DNA from: Ruminococcaceae bacterium UBA1405 | Lineage (GTDB): Bacteria > Bacillota > Clostridia > Oscillospirales > Ruminococcaceae | DNA: 25,460 nucleotides | Direction of reading: 5' to 3' | Assembly (NCBI GenBank): GCA_002305685.1 | Contig: DBQB01000003.1 | Coordinates: 1-25,460, forward strand | In this document: positions 1 to 6,399 of the stretch, in pieces | Layout: each line of letters starts with the position of its first letter | Position numbering within the stretch: position 1 is the stretch's first letter | Program-made: the position numbers and the translations under genes | The notes under the pieces: generated by a model | Told to the model about the DNA's origin: nothing | Seen by the model: the letters and a program-made list of their open reading frames with translations, nothing else | Databases searched by the model: none

Positions 1-156
1 TGGACCATTTTGCAACGGACCCTTTTTGCTGTGTTTTGCAGGGACCGGATGGTCTGGCGGAAAAAAATTTTGCAAAGGCCGTCCTAAATTTGGTTTTGGG
101 GACATACTTATGGTACGGAAAGAATTGGACATTCCTCAACCAAAAAAGGCGGTGAA
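1..156. other. Upstream non-coding region with three TTTTGCA repeats
   Basis: No recognisable gene end was found. All three plus frames stay open for tens of codons, but none reads like RecR, the usual neighbour upstream of a YaaL/BofA pair in Bacillus. The motif TTTTGCA occurs at 8-14, 34-40 and 68-74, each time followed by a GG(A/C)C-like stretch. This could be a degenerate short repeat or a leader region. No confident promoter was identified. The Shine-Dalgarno-like AAGGCGGTGA just before 157 serves the next gene. Confidence 0.35.
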
Positions 157-435
157 ATGATGTGGCTGATCAAACATTCTGACCCGGAACCCATCGCGGA
201 AGAATACTCCCCTGACAACCTAACCCCCCATCAGCTTTCCCAACAGCTGGCAAGGGATCTGGAGGATGTGGAAAGGCTGTTCAATATGACCAGCGATCCC
301 GATCTGATCGATGCTTATATCTTTGAACGGGCGGCGCTTATGGCGCGGCTGCGGTATCTGCTCAACTCCCAACGGTCTGCCGGCGGCAAAGACCAATCCC
401 ATCCCATCGCCCCGTCGCCCCAGACGGTCCGCTGA
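157..435 (+). CDS. DUF2508 (YaaL-like) small protein
   Basis: A 92-residue soluble, acidic protein without signal peptide or membrane segment. The central part (about residues 30-70) reads LEDVERLF, then DPDLIDAYIFE, then ARLRYLL. This is the pattern of the DUF2508/YaaL family, which has a conserved 'DPDLID' core and a helical 'RYxYLL' end. The molecular function of that family is unknown. In Bacillus subtilis yaaL lies between recR and bofA, and here the next gene is also bofA, so context supports the call. Start: ATG at 157 behind AAGGCGGTGA; a second ATG follows directly at 160. The C-terminal 20 residues are polar, Ser/Pro-rich and probably disordered. The family assignment is by motif and synteny only. 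Confidence 0.7.
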   Translation: MMWLIKHSDPEPIAEEYSPDNLTPHQLSQQLARDLEDVERLFNMTSDPDLIDAYIFERAALMARLRYLLNSQRSAGGKDQSHPIAPSPQTVR

Positions 436-449
436 AACGGCAGGCAGTA

Positions 450-475
450 CCTGTAAAGCCAAATAGGTTTACAGG
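450..475 (+). repeat. Hairpin downstream of the DUF2508 gene
   Basis: Arms CCTGTAAA (450-457) and TTTACAGG (468-475) pair perfectly, and CC/GG inside the loop adds two pairs across a bulged G. No U-tract follows directly, so it is not a textbook terminator. It may be an mRNA 3' stabiliser or an attenuator in the DUF2508-bofA gap. Confidence 0.45.
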
Positions 476-521
476 CTATGCCTTTGCTGTCTCCCCTTTT
501 GCGACAAAAGGCCTTCCGGCA

Positions 522-564
522 ACAAAGTGCGATAACACTTTGTATATTTTCATTAGAATATACA
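522..564 (+). promoter_or_regulatory. Two overlapping, mutually exclusive hairpins in the bofA leader
   Basis: Stem 1 is ACAAAGTG (522-529) with CACTTTGT (536-543). Stem 2 is TGTATATT (541-548) with AATATACA (557-564). The two share bases 541-543, so full formation of one disturbs the other. The pair ends 26 bases before the bofA ATG and just before its Shine-Dalgarno AGAAGGG. This could be a transcriptional or translational switch, or a weak terminator followed by an operator. The palindromes are directly visible; the role is inference. Confidence 0.4.
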
Positions 565-590
565 AAACAACGACAACAGAAGGGATTATC

Positions 591-839
591 ATGAAACTAT
601 TGGCACTGCTATGGCTGCTTCCGGCCTATCCGCTGCTGCGCCGCTGTTCCCAAGGCGCTTCCCCGCTGCAAACCGGACTGCTGTCCGCTATGCTAGGATT
701 CAGCGGATTGCTGGCGGCCTGTATCCTATCCCCTGTCACCGGGATAGAGTTTACCATCAATTTTTTTACCGCGGCAGTAGCCGTCCTCACCGGACTGCCC
801 GGCGTTGCCGGCGCAGTCATTCTGGCGATGCTGGGATAA
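591..839 (+). CDS. bofA: Pro-sigma-K processing inhibitor BofA family protein
   Basis: An 82-residue, almost wholly hydrophobic protein with two membrane segments (about residues 2-17 and 33-50) and a C-terminal amphipathic/hydrophobic part. The end NFFTAAVAVLTGLPGVAGAV matches the BofA family signature (N-x-F-T-A then L-G-x-P-G). In Bacillus, BofA sits in the outer forespore membrane with SpoIVFA and holds the SpoIVFB protease inactive, which delays pro-sigma-K cleavage; that role is known for the family, not shown here. Start: ATG 591 has AGAAGGG 7-13 bases upstream, while an upstream in-frame start at 540 falls in the hairpin region and would add an unlikely polar leader. A terminator follows within 10 bases of the stop. 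Presence of this gene argues for a sporulating host. Confidence 0.85.
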   Translation: MKLLALLWLLPAYPLLRRCSQGASPLQTGLLSAMLGFSGLLAACILSPVTGIEFTINFFTAAVAVLTGLPGVAGAVILAMLG

Positions 840-845
840 CAAGAC

Positions 846-894
846 AAAAAGATACAGGGATGGCTGTGCTTTGCAGCTGTCCCTGTATCTTTTT
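846..894 (+). terminator. Rho-independent terminator after bofA
   Basis: Perfect 15-bp arms: 846-860 (A5 then GATACAGGGA) pairs with 880-894 (TCCCTGTATC then T5). The A- and T-tracts flank the stem, so it could act on both strands. It starts 7 bases after the bofA stop. Confidence 0.88.
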
Positions 895-905
895 GGAAAG
901 GACTA

Positions 906-914
906 TGGTATAAT
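906..914 (+). promoter_or_regulatory. Extended -10 promoter for the GNAT gene
   Basis: TG at 906-907, one base, then a perfect TATAAT at 909-914. No good -35 is visible because the upstream bases belong to the bofA terminator. The extended -10 would compensate. The expected start site is near 921, giving a leader of about 43 bases. Confidence 0.65.
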
Positions 915-963
915 AGCCTCAAATTATTTTGTTTTGCATGCGCTTGAGAAAGGATGAAAAATC

Positions 964-1398
964 ATGGTTCTTTCCGATTATCTGGTACCGGTCTGGCATT
1001 ATGGGCTGATTCCTGCGGACTGTTCCCGTCTGCGGGAGGAAGTATTTTTACAGGAACAGGGTTTTTCTTATGATATCGACGACACCGACGATCTGTGCTA
1101 TCATCTCTGCGTTTATCTGGAGGAGATCCCGGTGGGGGTAGCCCGCCTGTTCCATGACGGGGACGACACCATGCATATCGGCCGTTTGGCGGTCAAAAAG
1201 GCGTTTCGCGGGCAACATATCGGCACCTTCCTGATGTCCTGCCTGGAACACAAGGCCAAGGAACTGGGAGCAAAGCGGCTGATTCTGGGCGCCCAGATGC
1301 ACGCCGTCGCCTTTTATGAAAGCTGTGGGTTTTCGGTTTACGGGGAGCCCTTTGACGACGACGGCGCCCCGCACCGGCATATGGAAAAACAGATTTAA
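964..1398 (+). CDS. GNAT family N-acetyltransferase
   Basis: A 144-residue protein with the GNAT fold, likely transferring an acetyl group from acetyl-CoA to an amine; the substrate cannot be read from sequence. The N-terminal part contains a VFLQEQGF stretch (about residues 27-34), as in the ElaA/YjcF-like branch. Motif A follows at about 71-86 as RLAVKKAFRGQHIG, which includes the R/Q-x-x-G-x-G/A-type acetyl-CoA loop (RGQHIG). The C-terminal AVAFYESCGF at about 116-125 is the usual GNAT motif B. The length is normal for a single GNAT domain. It has its own promoter (extended -10 at 906-914) and a terminator at 1441-1480, so it is probably monocistronic. Start: ATG 964 follows the AGAAAGGA region at normal distance. 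Confidence 0.85.
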   Translation: MVLSDYLVPVWHYGLIPADCSRLREEVFLQEQGFSYDIDDTDDLCYHLCVYLEEIPVGVARLFHDGDDTMHIGRLAVKKAFRGQHIGTFLMSCLEHKAKELGAKRLILGAQMHAVAFYESCGFSVYGEPFDDDGAPHRHMEKQI

Positions 1399-1440
1399 AA
1401 GCTTTCGCATCCGGTCAAAATCTCAAAGCAATCCTGACAA

Positions 1441-1480
1441 AAGCCGTGGGAAGAGGACGACTCCTTCCCACGGCTTATTT
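1441..1480 (+). terminator. Rho-independent terminator after the GNAT gene
   Basis: Perfect 13-bp arms AAGCCGTGGGAAG (1441-1453) and CTTCCCACGGCTT (1464-1476), a 10-base loop, then ATTTT. Confidence 0.85.
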
Positions 1481-1557
1481 TATCGCCGGTTTTGTATTTT
1501 TTGCGGGAAGCCGGCATAAAAATAGGTACAACATCATCCAAAACAGGGGGCAGCGTC

Positions 1558-2457
1558 ATGTTGTGGTACCATCGTCCCATCTCCAAACCGACGATCTTCT
1601 TTGCCGCCGTCTTTGCCGTCGCAACCATTTTCCTAACGGTATTGAGCGGGATACAGCAGATCTTGCCGGTACAGCAAAACCAGGAGGGAATCGCCATGCC
1701 GGTAATTATGTACCATCATATTCTGGAGAGCAGCAAGCTGCTGGGGGCTTATGTCATCACCCCGCAGGAGCTGGAAAAAGACTTTCAGTGGATACAGCAG
1801 GAGGGATATACGCCGGTTGTGGTGCAGGATCTGCTGGACTACGTGTACAGCGACGTCCCGCTTCCGGAAAAGCCCATCATGATTACCTTTGACGACGGAT
1901 ATGAGAGCAACTATGTCTATGCCTATCCGCTGCTGCAAAAATACGGATACAAGGCGGTTATCTCCATCTATGGACGCTGCACCGATGAGTTCAGCCAAAC
2001 CGAGGATAAACATATCAACTATTCCCACATCACCTGGGATGAGATCCGGGAGATGGCGGATTCCGGGCTGGTGGAGTTTCAAAACCATACCTACAATATG
2101 CATTACAACGCCACCGGCAAACGCAAAGGCATCCAAAAGATGTACAACGAAGATATCGCCGCCTATCAAGCACTGCTGCGAGAAGATCTGGGCAAACTGC
2201 AGCAGGAATTTCAGGAGCATCTGGGATATACCCCCACCGCCTTCACCTATCCCTTCGGCTTTCTGGAACCGGATGCGGAACCGGTTCTCGAGGAGCTGGG
2301 ATTTCTGGCAAGCTTCTGCTGTGAGGAAAGGATCCACTACATCACCAAAGACCCCCAATGCCTGTATAAAATCCGGCGCTTCAACCGCCCTCACGACCTG
2401 AACACAGCGGACTTTTTTGAGAAGATGGAGAGCACCGCCAAAAAGCGACAGGCCTAA
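1558..2457 (+). CDS. Membrane-anchored polysaccharide deacetylase (NodB-type)
   Basis: A 299-residue protein with an N-terminal uncleaved signal/anchor (about residues 11-30, rich in F, A, V, T, I), so the enzyme domain should face outward. Catalytic-domain markers: PVIMYHHI near residue 48; TFDDGY at 110-115 with the paired Asp D112/D113 (general base and metal ligand in the carbohydrate esterase 4 family); and a second metal motif with His177 and His182 in NHTYNMH, a one-residue-longer form of the usual H-S/T-x-x-H. The family removes N-acetyl groups from peptidoglycan or other cell-surface sugars; the exact substrate is unknown. Start: ATG 1558 has CAGGGGG seven bases upstream, whereas the upstream in-frame start at 1492 lies in the terminator tail and lacks a ribosome-binding site. 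The gene stands alone and converges on rsmA, overlapping it by 4 bases. Confidence 0.85.
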   Translation: MLWYHRPISKPTIFFAAVFAVATIFLTVLSGIQQILPVQQNQEGIAMPVIMYHHILESSKLLGAYVITPQELEKDFQWIQQEGYTPVVVQDLLDYVYSDVPLPEKPIMITFDDGYESNYVYAYPLLQKYGYKAVISIYGRCTDEFSQTEDKHINYSHITWDEIREMADSGLVEFQNHTYNMHYNATGKRKGIQKMYNEDIAAYQALLREDLGKLQQEFQEHLGYTPTAFTYPFGFLEPDAEPVLEELGFLASFCCEERIHYITKDPQCLYKIRRFNRPHDLNTADFFEKMESTAKKRQA

Positions 2458-3320
2458 TGGGATATCATCATGGCGTAGGCGTCCGCCACCGCCCCAAACT
2501 GTTCCATGGAGAGCTGTTCCGCTCTGGCGCCGGGGCTGACCCCCGCAGATTCCAACAGCTGCTGGATCTGCCCCTTGGGCAGTCCCAGGGAGGACGACAG
2601 GCAGTTGGATAAGGTCTTTCTCCGCTGGGAAAACGCGCCCCGCACCACCTGGAAAAAGGCTTGCTCATCCTGCACCGGCACCGCGGGCGCCGCACGGACA
2701 TCCAGACGTATCACACAGGAATCCACCTCGGGCGCAGGCATAAAGCTGCCTCTGGAAACCTGAAACAGGATTTTGGGCTGACTGTAATACTGCACAGCAA
2801 TGCTCACCGCCCCGACTTCCCGGGTACCAGGCAGCGCGCAGATGCGCTGGGCCGCCTCCCGCTGCACCATGACGGTAATGGAGCGGATGGGAAGGCGCTG
2901 TTCCAGCAGGCTCATCAGGATGGGGGAGGTAATATAGTACGGCAGGTTGGCGCAGACAGCCACCTCCATCCCGGCAAACTCCTCCTGAATCACCCGGTGC
3001 AGATCCACCTTCAGCACATCCCCGTGGATGATCCGCACATTATCAAATTCCTCCAGCGTCTCTTGCAGCACCGGAAGCAGGCGGCTGTCAATCTCAATGC
3101 CCACTACCTTATCGGCACGCTTGGCCAGCTCCGCGGTAAGCACACCGATTCCCAGACCGATCTCCAGCACCCCAAAACCCGGTTGGGCTCCGCCCATCTC
3201 GGCAATGCGGGGACAGACGGAGGGATTGATCAGGAAATTTTGTCCCAACGCTTTGGAAAAAGTAAAACCATGCCGGGTTAAAAGTTCCCGGATGGTGGAA
3301 GGATTGGAAAGATTCTCCAT
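2454..3320 (-). CDS. rsmA: 16S rRNA (adenine(1518)-N(6)/adenine(1519)-N(6))-dimethyltransferase
   Basis: A 288-residue enzyme (RsmA/KsgA) that uses S-adenosylmethionine to dimethylate two adjacent adenines in the 3'-terminal helix of 16S rRNA, a late step of small-subunit assembly. Visible motifs: KALGQNFL near residues 24-30; SAM motif I LEIGLGIGVLT at 52-62; acidic motif II around GIEID (74-78); GDVLK near 101; and the catalytic NLPYYI at 125-130. The C-terminal region has FSQRRKTL, typical of the family. Length fits. Start: ATG 3320 has a perfect AGGAGG with normal spacing; a start six codons earlier has none. Its 3' end overlaps the end of the convergent deacetylase gene by 4 bases, with no terminator between them. 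Confidence 0.95.
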   Translation of the reverse strand: MENLSNPSTIRELLTRHGFTFSKALGQNFLINPSVCPRIAEMGGAQPGFGVLEIGLGIGVLTAELAKRADKVVGIEIDSRLLPVLQETLEEFDNVRIIHGDVLKVDLHRVIQEEFAGMEVAVCANLPYYITSPILMSLLEQRLPIRSITVMVQREAAQRICALPGTREVGAVSIAVQYYSQPKILFQVSRGSFMPAPEVDSCVIRLDVRAAPAVPVQDEQAFFQVVRGAFSQRRKTLSNCLSSSLGLPKGQIQQLLESAGVSPGARAEQLSMEQFGAVADAYAMMISH

Positions 3321-3376
3321 AAACGCCTCCTGAATCATAGGATGAGGGTTTCCGTGCGTCCACGAAACCCCGGTTT

Positions 3377-3385
3377 ATTATAACA
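3377..3385 (-). promoter_or_regulatory. Extended -10 promoter for rsmA
   Basis: On the minus strand a perfect TATAAT (plus coordinates 3377-3382) is preceded by TG and one base. No strong -35 sits at the right spacing. The expected transcript begins about 50 bases before the rsmA start. Confidence 0.55.
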
Positions 3386-3415
3386 CAGAAACTCCGCCCT
3401 GCGATACAATGATTG

Positions 3416-3444
3416 TTGAAAAAGCCTGGGAAATCCGGTAGAAT
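3416..3444 (+). promoter_or_regulatory. Sigma-A-type promoter for the comEB-tepA gene run
   Basis: TTGAAA (3416-3421), a 17-base spacer, then TAGAAT (3439-3444). It is divergent from the rsmA promoter. The leader to the next start (3593) is about 140 bases and includes a small GCATCC-TTT-GGATGC hairpin (3564-3578) touching the ribosome-binding site. Confidence 0.65.
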
Positions 3445-3592
3445 AAAGAATAGGAATATGTCCTGCCCCTGCCGGCCGGGATACGGCAAAGCCGTTGAAA
3501 TTTCCCAACTTTGCACCTTTTCAGCCCCGGGCGGTTACACATTCCAATCTTTGATACATATCCGCATCCTTTGGATGCAGGAAGGAGCATTT

Positions 3593-4081
3593 ATGCCAAG
3601 GCGGGATAAAACCAATTACTATCTGGACATTGCGGAGACGGTGCTGGAACGGGGAACCTGTCTGCGCCGCAGCTTTGGCGCTATCATTGTCGCCAACGAT
3701 CAAATCATCTCTACCGGTTATGTGGGCGCTCCCCGGGGAAGGGTAAACTGCTCGGATATCGGATTCTGTACCCGTGAAAAACTCAACGTGCCCAGAGGGG
3801 AACGATATGAGCTTTGCCGTTCGGTTCATGCGGAGGCCAACGCCATCATCCATGCAGCGCGGCAGGATATGCTGGGGTCCACCCTCTATCTGGTGGGGCG
3901 GGAATGTCTCACCGGCGAGTACGTACAAAACGCCAATCCGTGTTCCATGTGCAAGCGGATGATCATCAACGCCGGCATCGCCAAGGTGGTGGTGAGGGAT
4001 ACCCATGAGCAGTACCGGGAGATCGATCCCATGGATTGGGTCACCAACGACGAGTCGCTGGAAGGGACCAGAGGTTACTGA
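3593..4081 (+). CDS. comEB: Deoxycytidylate (dCMP) deaminase family protein
   Basis: A 162-residue zinc-dependent deaminase. The family converts dCMP to dUMP, feeding thymidylate synthesis in the cytosol. The zinc site is complete: His79-Ala-Glu81 (HAEANAI, Glu as proton shuttle) and Cys117/Cys120 in PCSMCKR. Earlier, RSFGAIIVANDQIISTGYVG (about 24-43) and the Cys-containing loop NCSDIGFC resemble the dCMP-deaminase insert rather than cytidine deaminase. Start: ATG 3593 has AGGAAGGAG six bases upstream; longer upstream starts would include promoter DNA. The gene leads the plus-strand run to tepA. ComEB is the Bacillus name; a competence role is not implied. Other nucleotide deaminases of the same superfamily remain possible. 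Confidence 0.88.
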   Translation: MPRRDKTNYYLDIAETVLERGTCLRRSFGAIIVANDQIISTGYVGAPRGRVNCSDIGFCTREKLNVPRGERYELCRSVHAEANAIIHAARQDMLGSTLYLVGRECLTGEYVQNANPCSMCKRMIINAGIAKVVVRDTHEQYREIDPMDWVTNDESLEGTRGY

Positions 4082-4146
4082 GATCCGCATATTTTGGCCC
4101 AAACGACACACAATACCTCCAAAAGACGCTGAAAGGAGCTGTTGAT

Positions 4147-4983
4147 GTGTCACGAAAAAGCAAAAATTCCTCCAATCTGCCTCAGAAGCCGGCTGATGAT
4201 CCAAAGCGCGAAACCAAACAGATGAATTCCCCGGATTTTCCGGATGTCACACTGCCCCAGCCGGAGTCGGACGATCCGCAAAAAGAGCTGCCCACCCCGG
4301 CCAAAGAGCTTTGCCAGATCTTTGAGAGCGGATCGGTCACCACGGCGGGAGGAAAACATATCTTCCACTGCCTGACCATCATCGGACAGATTGAAGGACA
4401 TTATACCCTGCCCCCTCAAAACAAAACCACCAAATATGAGCACGTGATCCCGCAGCTGGTGGCCATTGAGCAGGATCCAACCATCGAAGGGCTGCTGATC
4501 ATCCTCAATACGGTGGGCGGAGACGTAGAAGCGGGGTTAGCTATTGCGGAGCTGATTTCCGGGATGCGAACCCCTACCGTTTCGCTGGTGTTGGGCGGAG
4601 GACATTCCATCGGCGTGCCGCTGGCTTGCAGTGCCCGCCATTCCTTCATCTCCCCTTCCGCCACCATGACGGTTCATCCAGTGCGGATGAACGGCCTGGT
4701 ATTGGGCGTACCCCAAACCCTTTCCTATTTTGATAAGATGCAGCAGCGCATCACCCGTTTTGTCTGCGAAAATTCTTCCATCACTCCCCAGCGGTTTCGC
4801 CGCCTGATGATGAAAAACGGGGAACTTGTGATGGATGTGGGTTCGGTGCTGGATGGCGAGGCAGCTGTAAAGGAGGGTCTCATCGACGAGATGGGCGGAT
4901 TGGCGCAGGCAATCGAATGCCTGTATCAGATGATTGAACAGCAAAACAATCCCTCCCTTTCCTCCAAGGAGGATGCAACATGA
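4147..4983 (+). CDS. tepA: ClpP-like translocation-enhancing protein TepA
   Basis: A 278-residue member of the ClpP/crotonase serine-protease fold. The first about 55 residues are polar and Pro/Lys/Asp-rich, probably disordered. The core contains IEGLLIILNTVGGDVEAGLA (substrate-strand and oxyanion region) and LVLGGGHSIGVPLA with Ser154 in GHSIG as the likely nucleophile; His177 in TVHP fits the catalytic His. In Bacillus, TepA (YmfB) has been linked to protein export, and its gene lies directly upstream of ylzJ and spoIIIE; the same order is seen here with uppP between. Start: GTG at 4147, placed 8 bases after GAAAGGAG; an ATG at 4036 would overlap the previous gene. Its stop overlaps the ylzJ start (ATGA), suggesting coupled translation. 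Confidence 0.85.
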   Translation: MSRKSKNSSNLPQKPADDPKRETKQMNSPDFPDVTLPQPESDDPQKELPTPAKELCQIFESGSVTTAGGKHIFHCLTIIGQIEGHYTLPPQNKTTKYEHVIPQLVAIEQDPTIEGLLIILNTVGGDVEAGLAIAELISGMRTPTVSLVLGGGHSIGVPLACSARHSFISPSATMTVHPVRMNGLVLGVPQTLSYFDKMQQRITRFVCENSSITPQRFRRLMMKNGELVMDVGSVLDGEAAVKEGLIDEMGGLAQAIECLYQMIEQQNNPSLSSKEDAT

Positions 4984-5264
4984 TTCTCTATACACTGGCT
5001 CCCAGAGCGGAGCTTTTGTTTGAGGGATTCGACCCAGATCCCGTATCGCCCCCCGTAACCTGCCAGGTGGAGGGAGGATATCTGCAGGGGGTGATGACCG
5101 CCCAGGGGATGCGAATCACCCGGCTGGATTCCACCGATCCTCGGATGTATCTGCGGCGGGAAAACGATGTGGGCGCACTCTTTCATCCCTCAAATTCCCA
5201 GAATTTTCAGCAAACCCAGCCCAAACAACACCCGTGGGATACCCTGCCCTTTTCCGAAAGATGA
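4980..5264 (+). CDS. YlzJ-like protein
   Basis: A 94-residue protein of unknown function. The opening MILYTLAPRAELLFEGFD matches the YlzJ family start (M-I-L-Y-T, then an E-x-x-F element), and gene order (between tepA and an ftsK/spoIIIE gene) is as in Bacillus. About residues 25-65 look like short beta strands (VTCQVEGGYLQGVMTAQGMRI), and the last 30 residues are polar and variable. There is no membrane segment. The start codon overlaps the tepA stop by four bases (ATGA), so expression should be coupled to tepA. Confidence 0.7.
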   Translation: MILYTLAPRAELLFEGFDPDPVSPPVTCQVEGGYLQGVMTAQGMRITRLDSTDPRMYLRRENDVGALFHPSNSQNFQQTQPKQHPWDTLPFSER

Positions 5265-5322
5265 GAGGGATGGACGCAAACTTTCTCAGATACCCCCCTG
5301 CACAACAATAAAAAGCACCCAC

Positions 5323-5360
5323 CCCCTGCGGAGCAAGGAAGCCTCCTCTCTCCACAGGGG
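5323..5360. repeat. Imperfect hairpin in the ylzJ-uppP gap
   Basis: CCCCTG-c-GGAG (5323-5333) can pair with CTCC-a-CAGGGG (5350-5360), ten pairs around one internal mismatch. No T-tract follows on the plus strand. Apart from this and a small CAAAA-CCA-TTTTG hairpin (5428-5440) at the uppP ribosome-binding site, the 188-base gap shows nothing recognisable. Confidence 0.35.
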
Positions 5361-5452
5361 AAAACGGTGCTGCTGATGCTGACACAATCTGGCAAAGCCA
5401 ACTCTGCCAACAGCAGGCTCTGCCATGCAAAACCATTTTGGGAGACATTTTT

Positions 5453-6331
5453 ATGACTATGACCATACTTGACGCTATTTTCCAGGGTATTGTACAGGGC
5501 CTCACCGAATTTCTGCCGGTGTCCAGCTCGGGACATCTCTCTCTACTACAGCATTTCACCGGTCAGGGCGGCGAGGCGGGAGGCAGCTTTTCCATCATGC
5601 TGCATCTCGGGACCTTGATCGCCGTGGCCATCGCATTTTGGCCCACCATCTGGGAACTGATACAGGAAGCTTTTTCGATGGTCGGGGATCTATTCCGGGG
5701 AAAATTGCGCTTAAAAACCGATAATCCCCGCCGCCGTATGATCTGGATGCTGCTGCTGGCGCTGATCCCGCTGTTTTTGGTGCTGCCGCTGAAGGATTTT
5801 TACTCCTCCCTGTCGGAGGATGACAGCATTTTGGCCGAAGGCGTCTGCTTTTTGATCACCGCTTTTCTGCTGCTGCTCTCCGACCGGATTGTCAAAGGAA
5901 AAAAGGACGCGCTAGAGATGCAGCCTCGGGACGCCATCGCCGTAGGAATCGCCCAGGCCATTGCACCGCTGCCCGGGGTTTCCCGTTCCGGCTCCACCAT
6001 CTGTACCGGGCTGCTGATGGGACTCAGCCGGGAATACGCGGTAGCCTTCTCCTTTATCCTGGGCATCCCCGCCGTGCTGGGCGCCAACCTTCTGGAGCTC
6101 AAAGACATGATGGAAGGAAGTGCGCCTTTATTTTCGCTGCCGGTGCTGCTCACCGGAATGATCGTCTCCGCCGTGGTTGGGCTGCTGGCCATCTGGATGG
6201 TGAAGGTACTGGTCAACAGCGACCGGTTCCGCTATTTTGGCTACTATACCGCCGTGTTGGGGGTGGTGGTCATCGCCGTCGCCCTTTATGAGCGCATCAG
6301 CGGTACCACCCTATATCAGATATTCTCCTAA
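5453..6331 (+). CDS. uppP: Undecaprenyl-diphosphate phosphatase (BacA/UppP)
   Basis: A 292-residue polytopic membrane enzyme that dephosphorylates undecaprenyl diphosphate so the lipid carrier can be reused for peptidoglycan and other envelope polymers; it is also linked to bacitracin tolerance. Both signature motifs are present: QGLTEFLPVSSSGHL at about residues 15-29 (Glu19 and Ser/His essential in the family) and PGVSRSGST at 174-182 (Arg178 catalytic). About eight hydrophobic segments are visible, with the usual re-entrant arrangement. Start: ATG 5453 is 8 bases after GGGAG; a TTG at 5438 would put the ribosome-binding site inside the gene. It sits between ylzJ and ftsK, where Bacillus has no such gene, so it may be an insertion into a conserved cluster. 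Confidence 0.95.
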   Translation: MTMTILDAIFQGIVQGLTEFLPVSSSGHLSLLQHFTGQGGEAGGSFSIMLHLGTLIAVAIAFWPTIWELIQEAFSMVGDLFRGKLRLKTDNPRRRMIWMLLLALIPLFLVLPLKDFYSSLSEDDSILAEGVCFLITAFLLLLSDRIVKGKKDALEMQPRDAIAVGIAQAIAPLPGVSRSGSTICTGLLMGLSREYAVAFSFILGIPAVLGANLLELKDMMEGSAPLFSLPVLLTGMIVSAVVGLLAIWMVKVLVNSDRFRYFGYYTAVLGVVVIAVALYERISGTTLYQIFS

Positions 6332-6357
6332 TCCACAACATAAGGAAAGGACAATAG

Positions 6358-6375
6358 GCTCCGCCCCGGCGGAGC
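6358..6375. repeat. GC-rich perfect hairpin just before ftsK
   Basis: GCTCCGCC (6358-6365) and GGCGGAGC (6368-6375) are perfect inverted repeats separated by 2 bases (7 bp with a tetraloop in practice). The hairpin lies 27 bases after the uppP stop and 8 bases before the ftsK ribosome-binding site. There is no T-tract, so it is more likely an RNA processing, stability or attenuation element than a terminator. Confidence 0.5.
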
Positions 6376-6399
6376 TTCAAAAAGAAAGGACTGACTGTA

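Noticed and set aside
540..590. Longer N terminus for BofA
   Set aside because: The extension would lie in the hairpin region; the ATG at 591 has a good ribosome-binding site and gives the normal family length.
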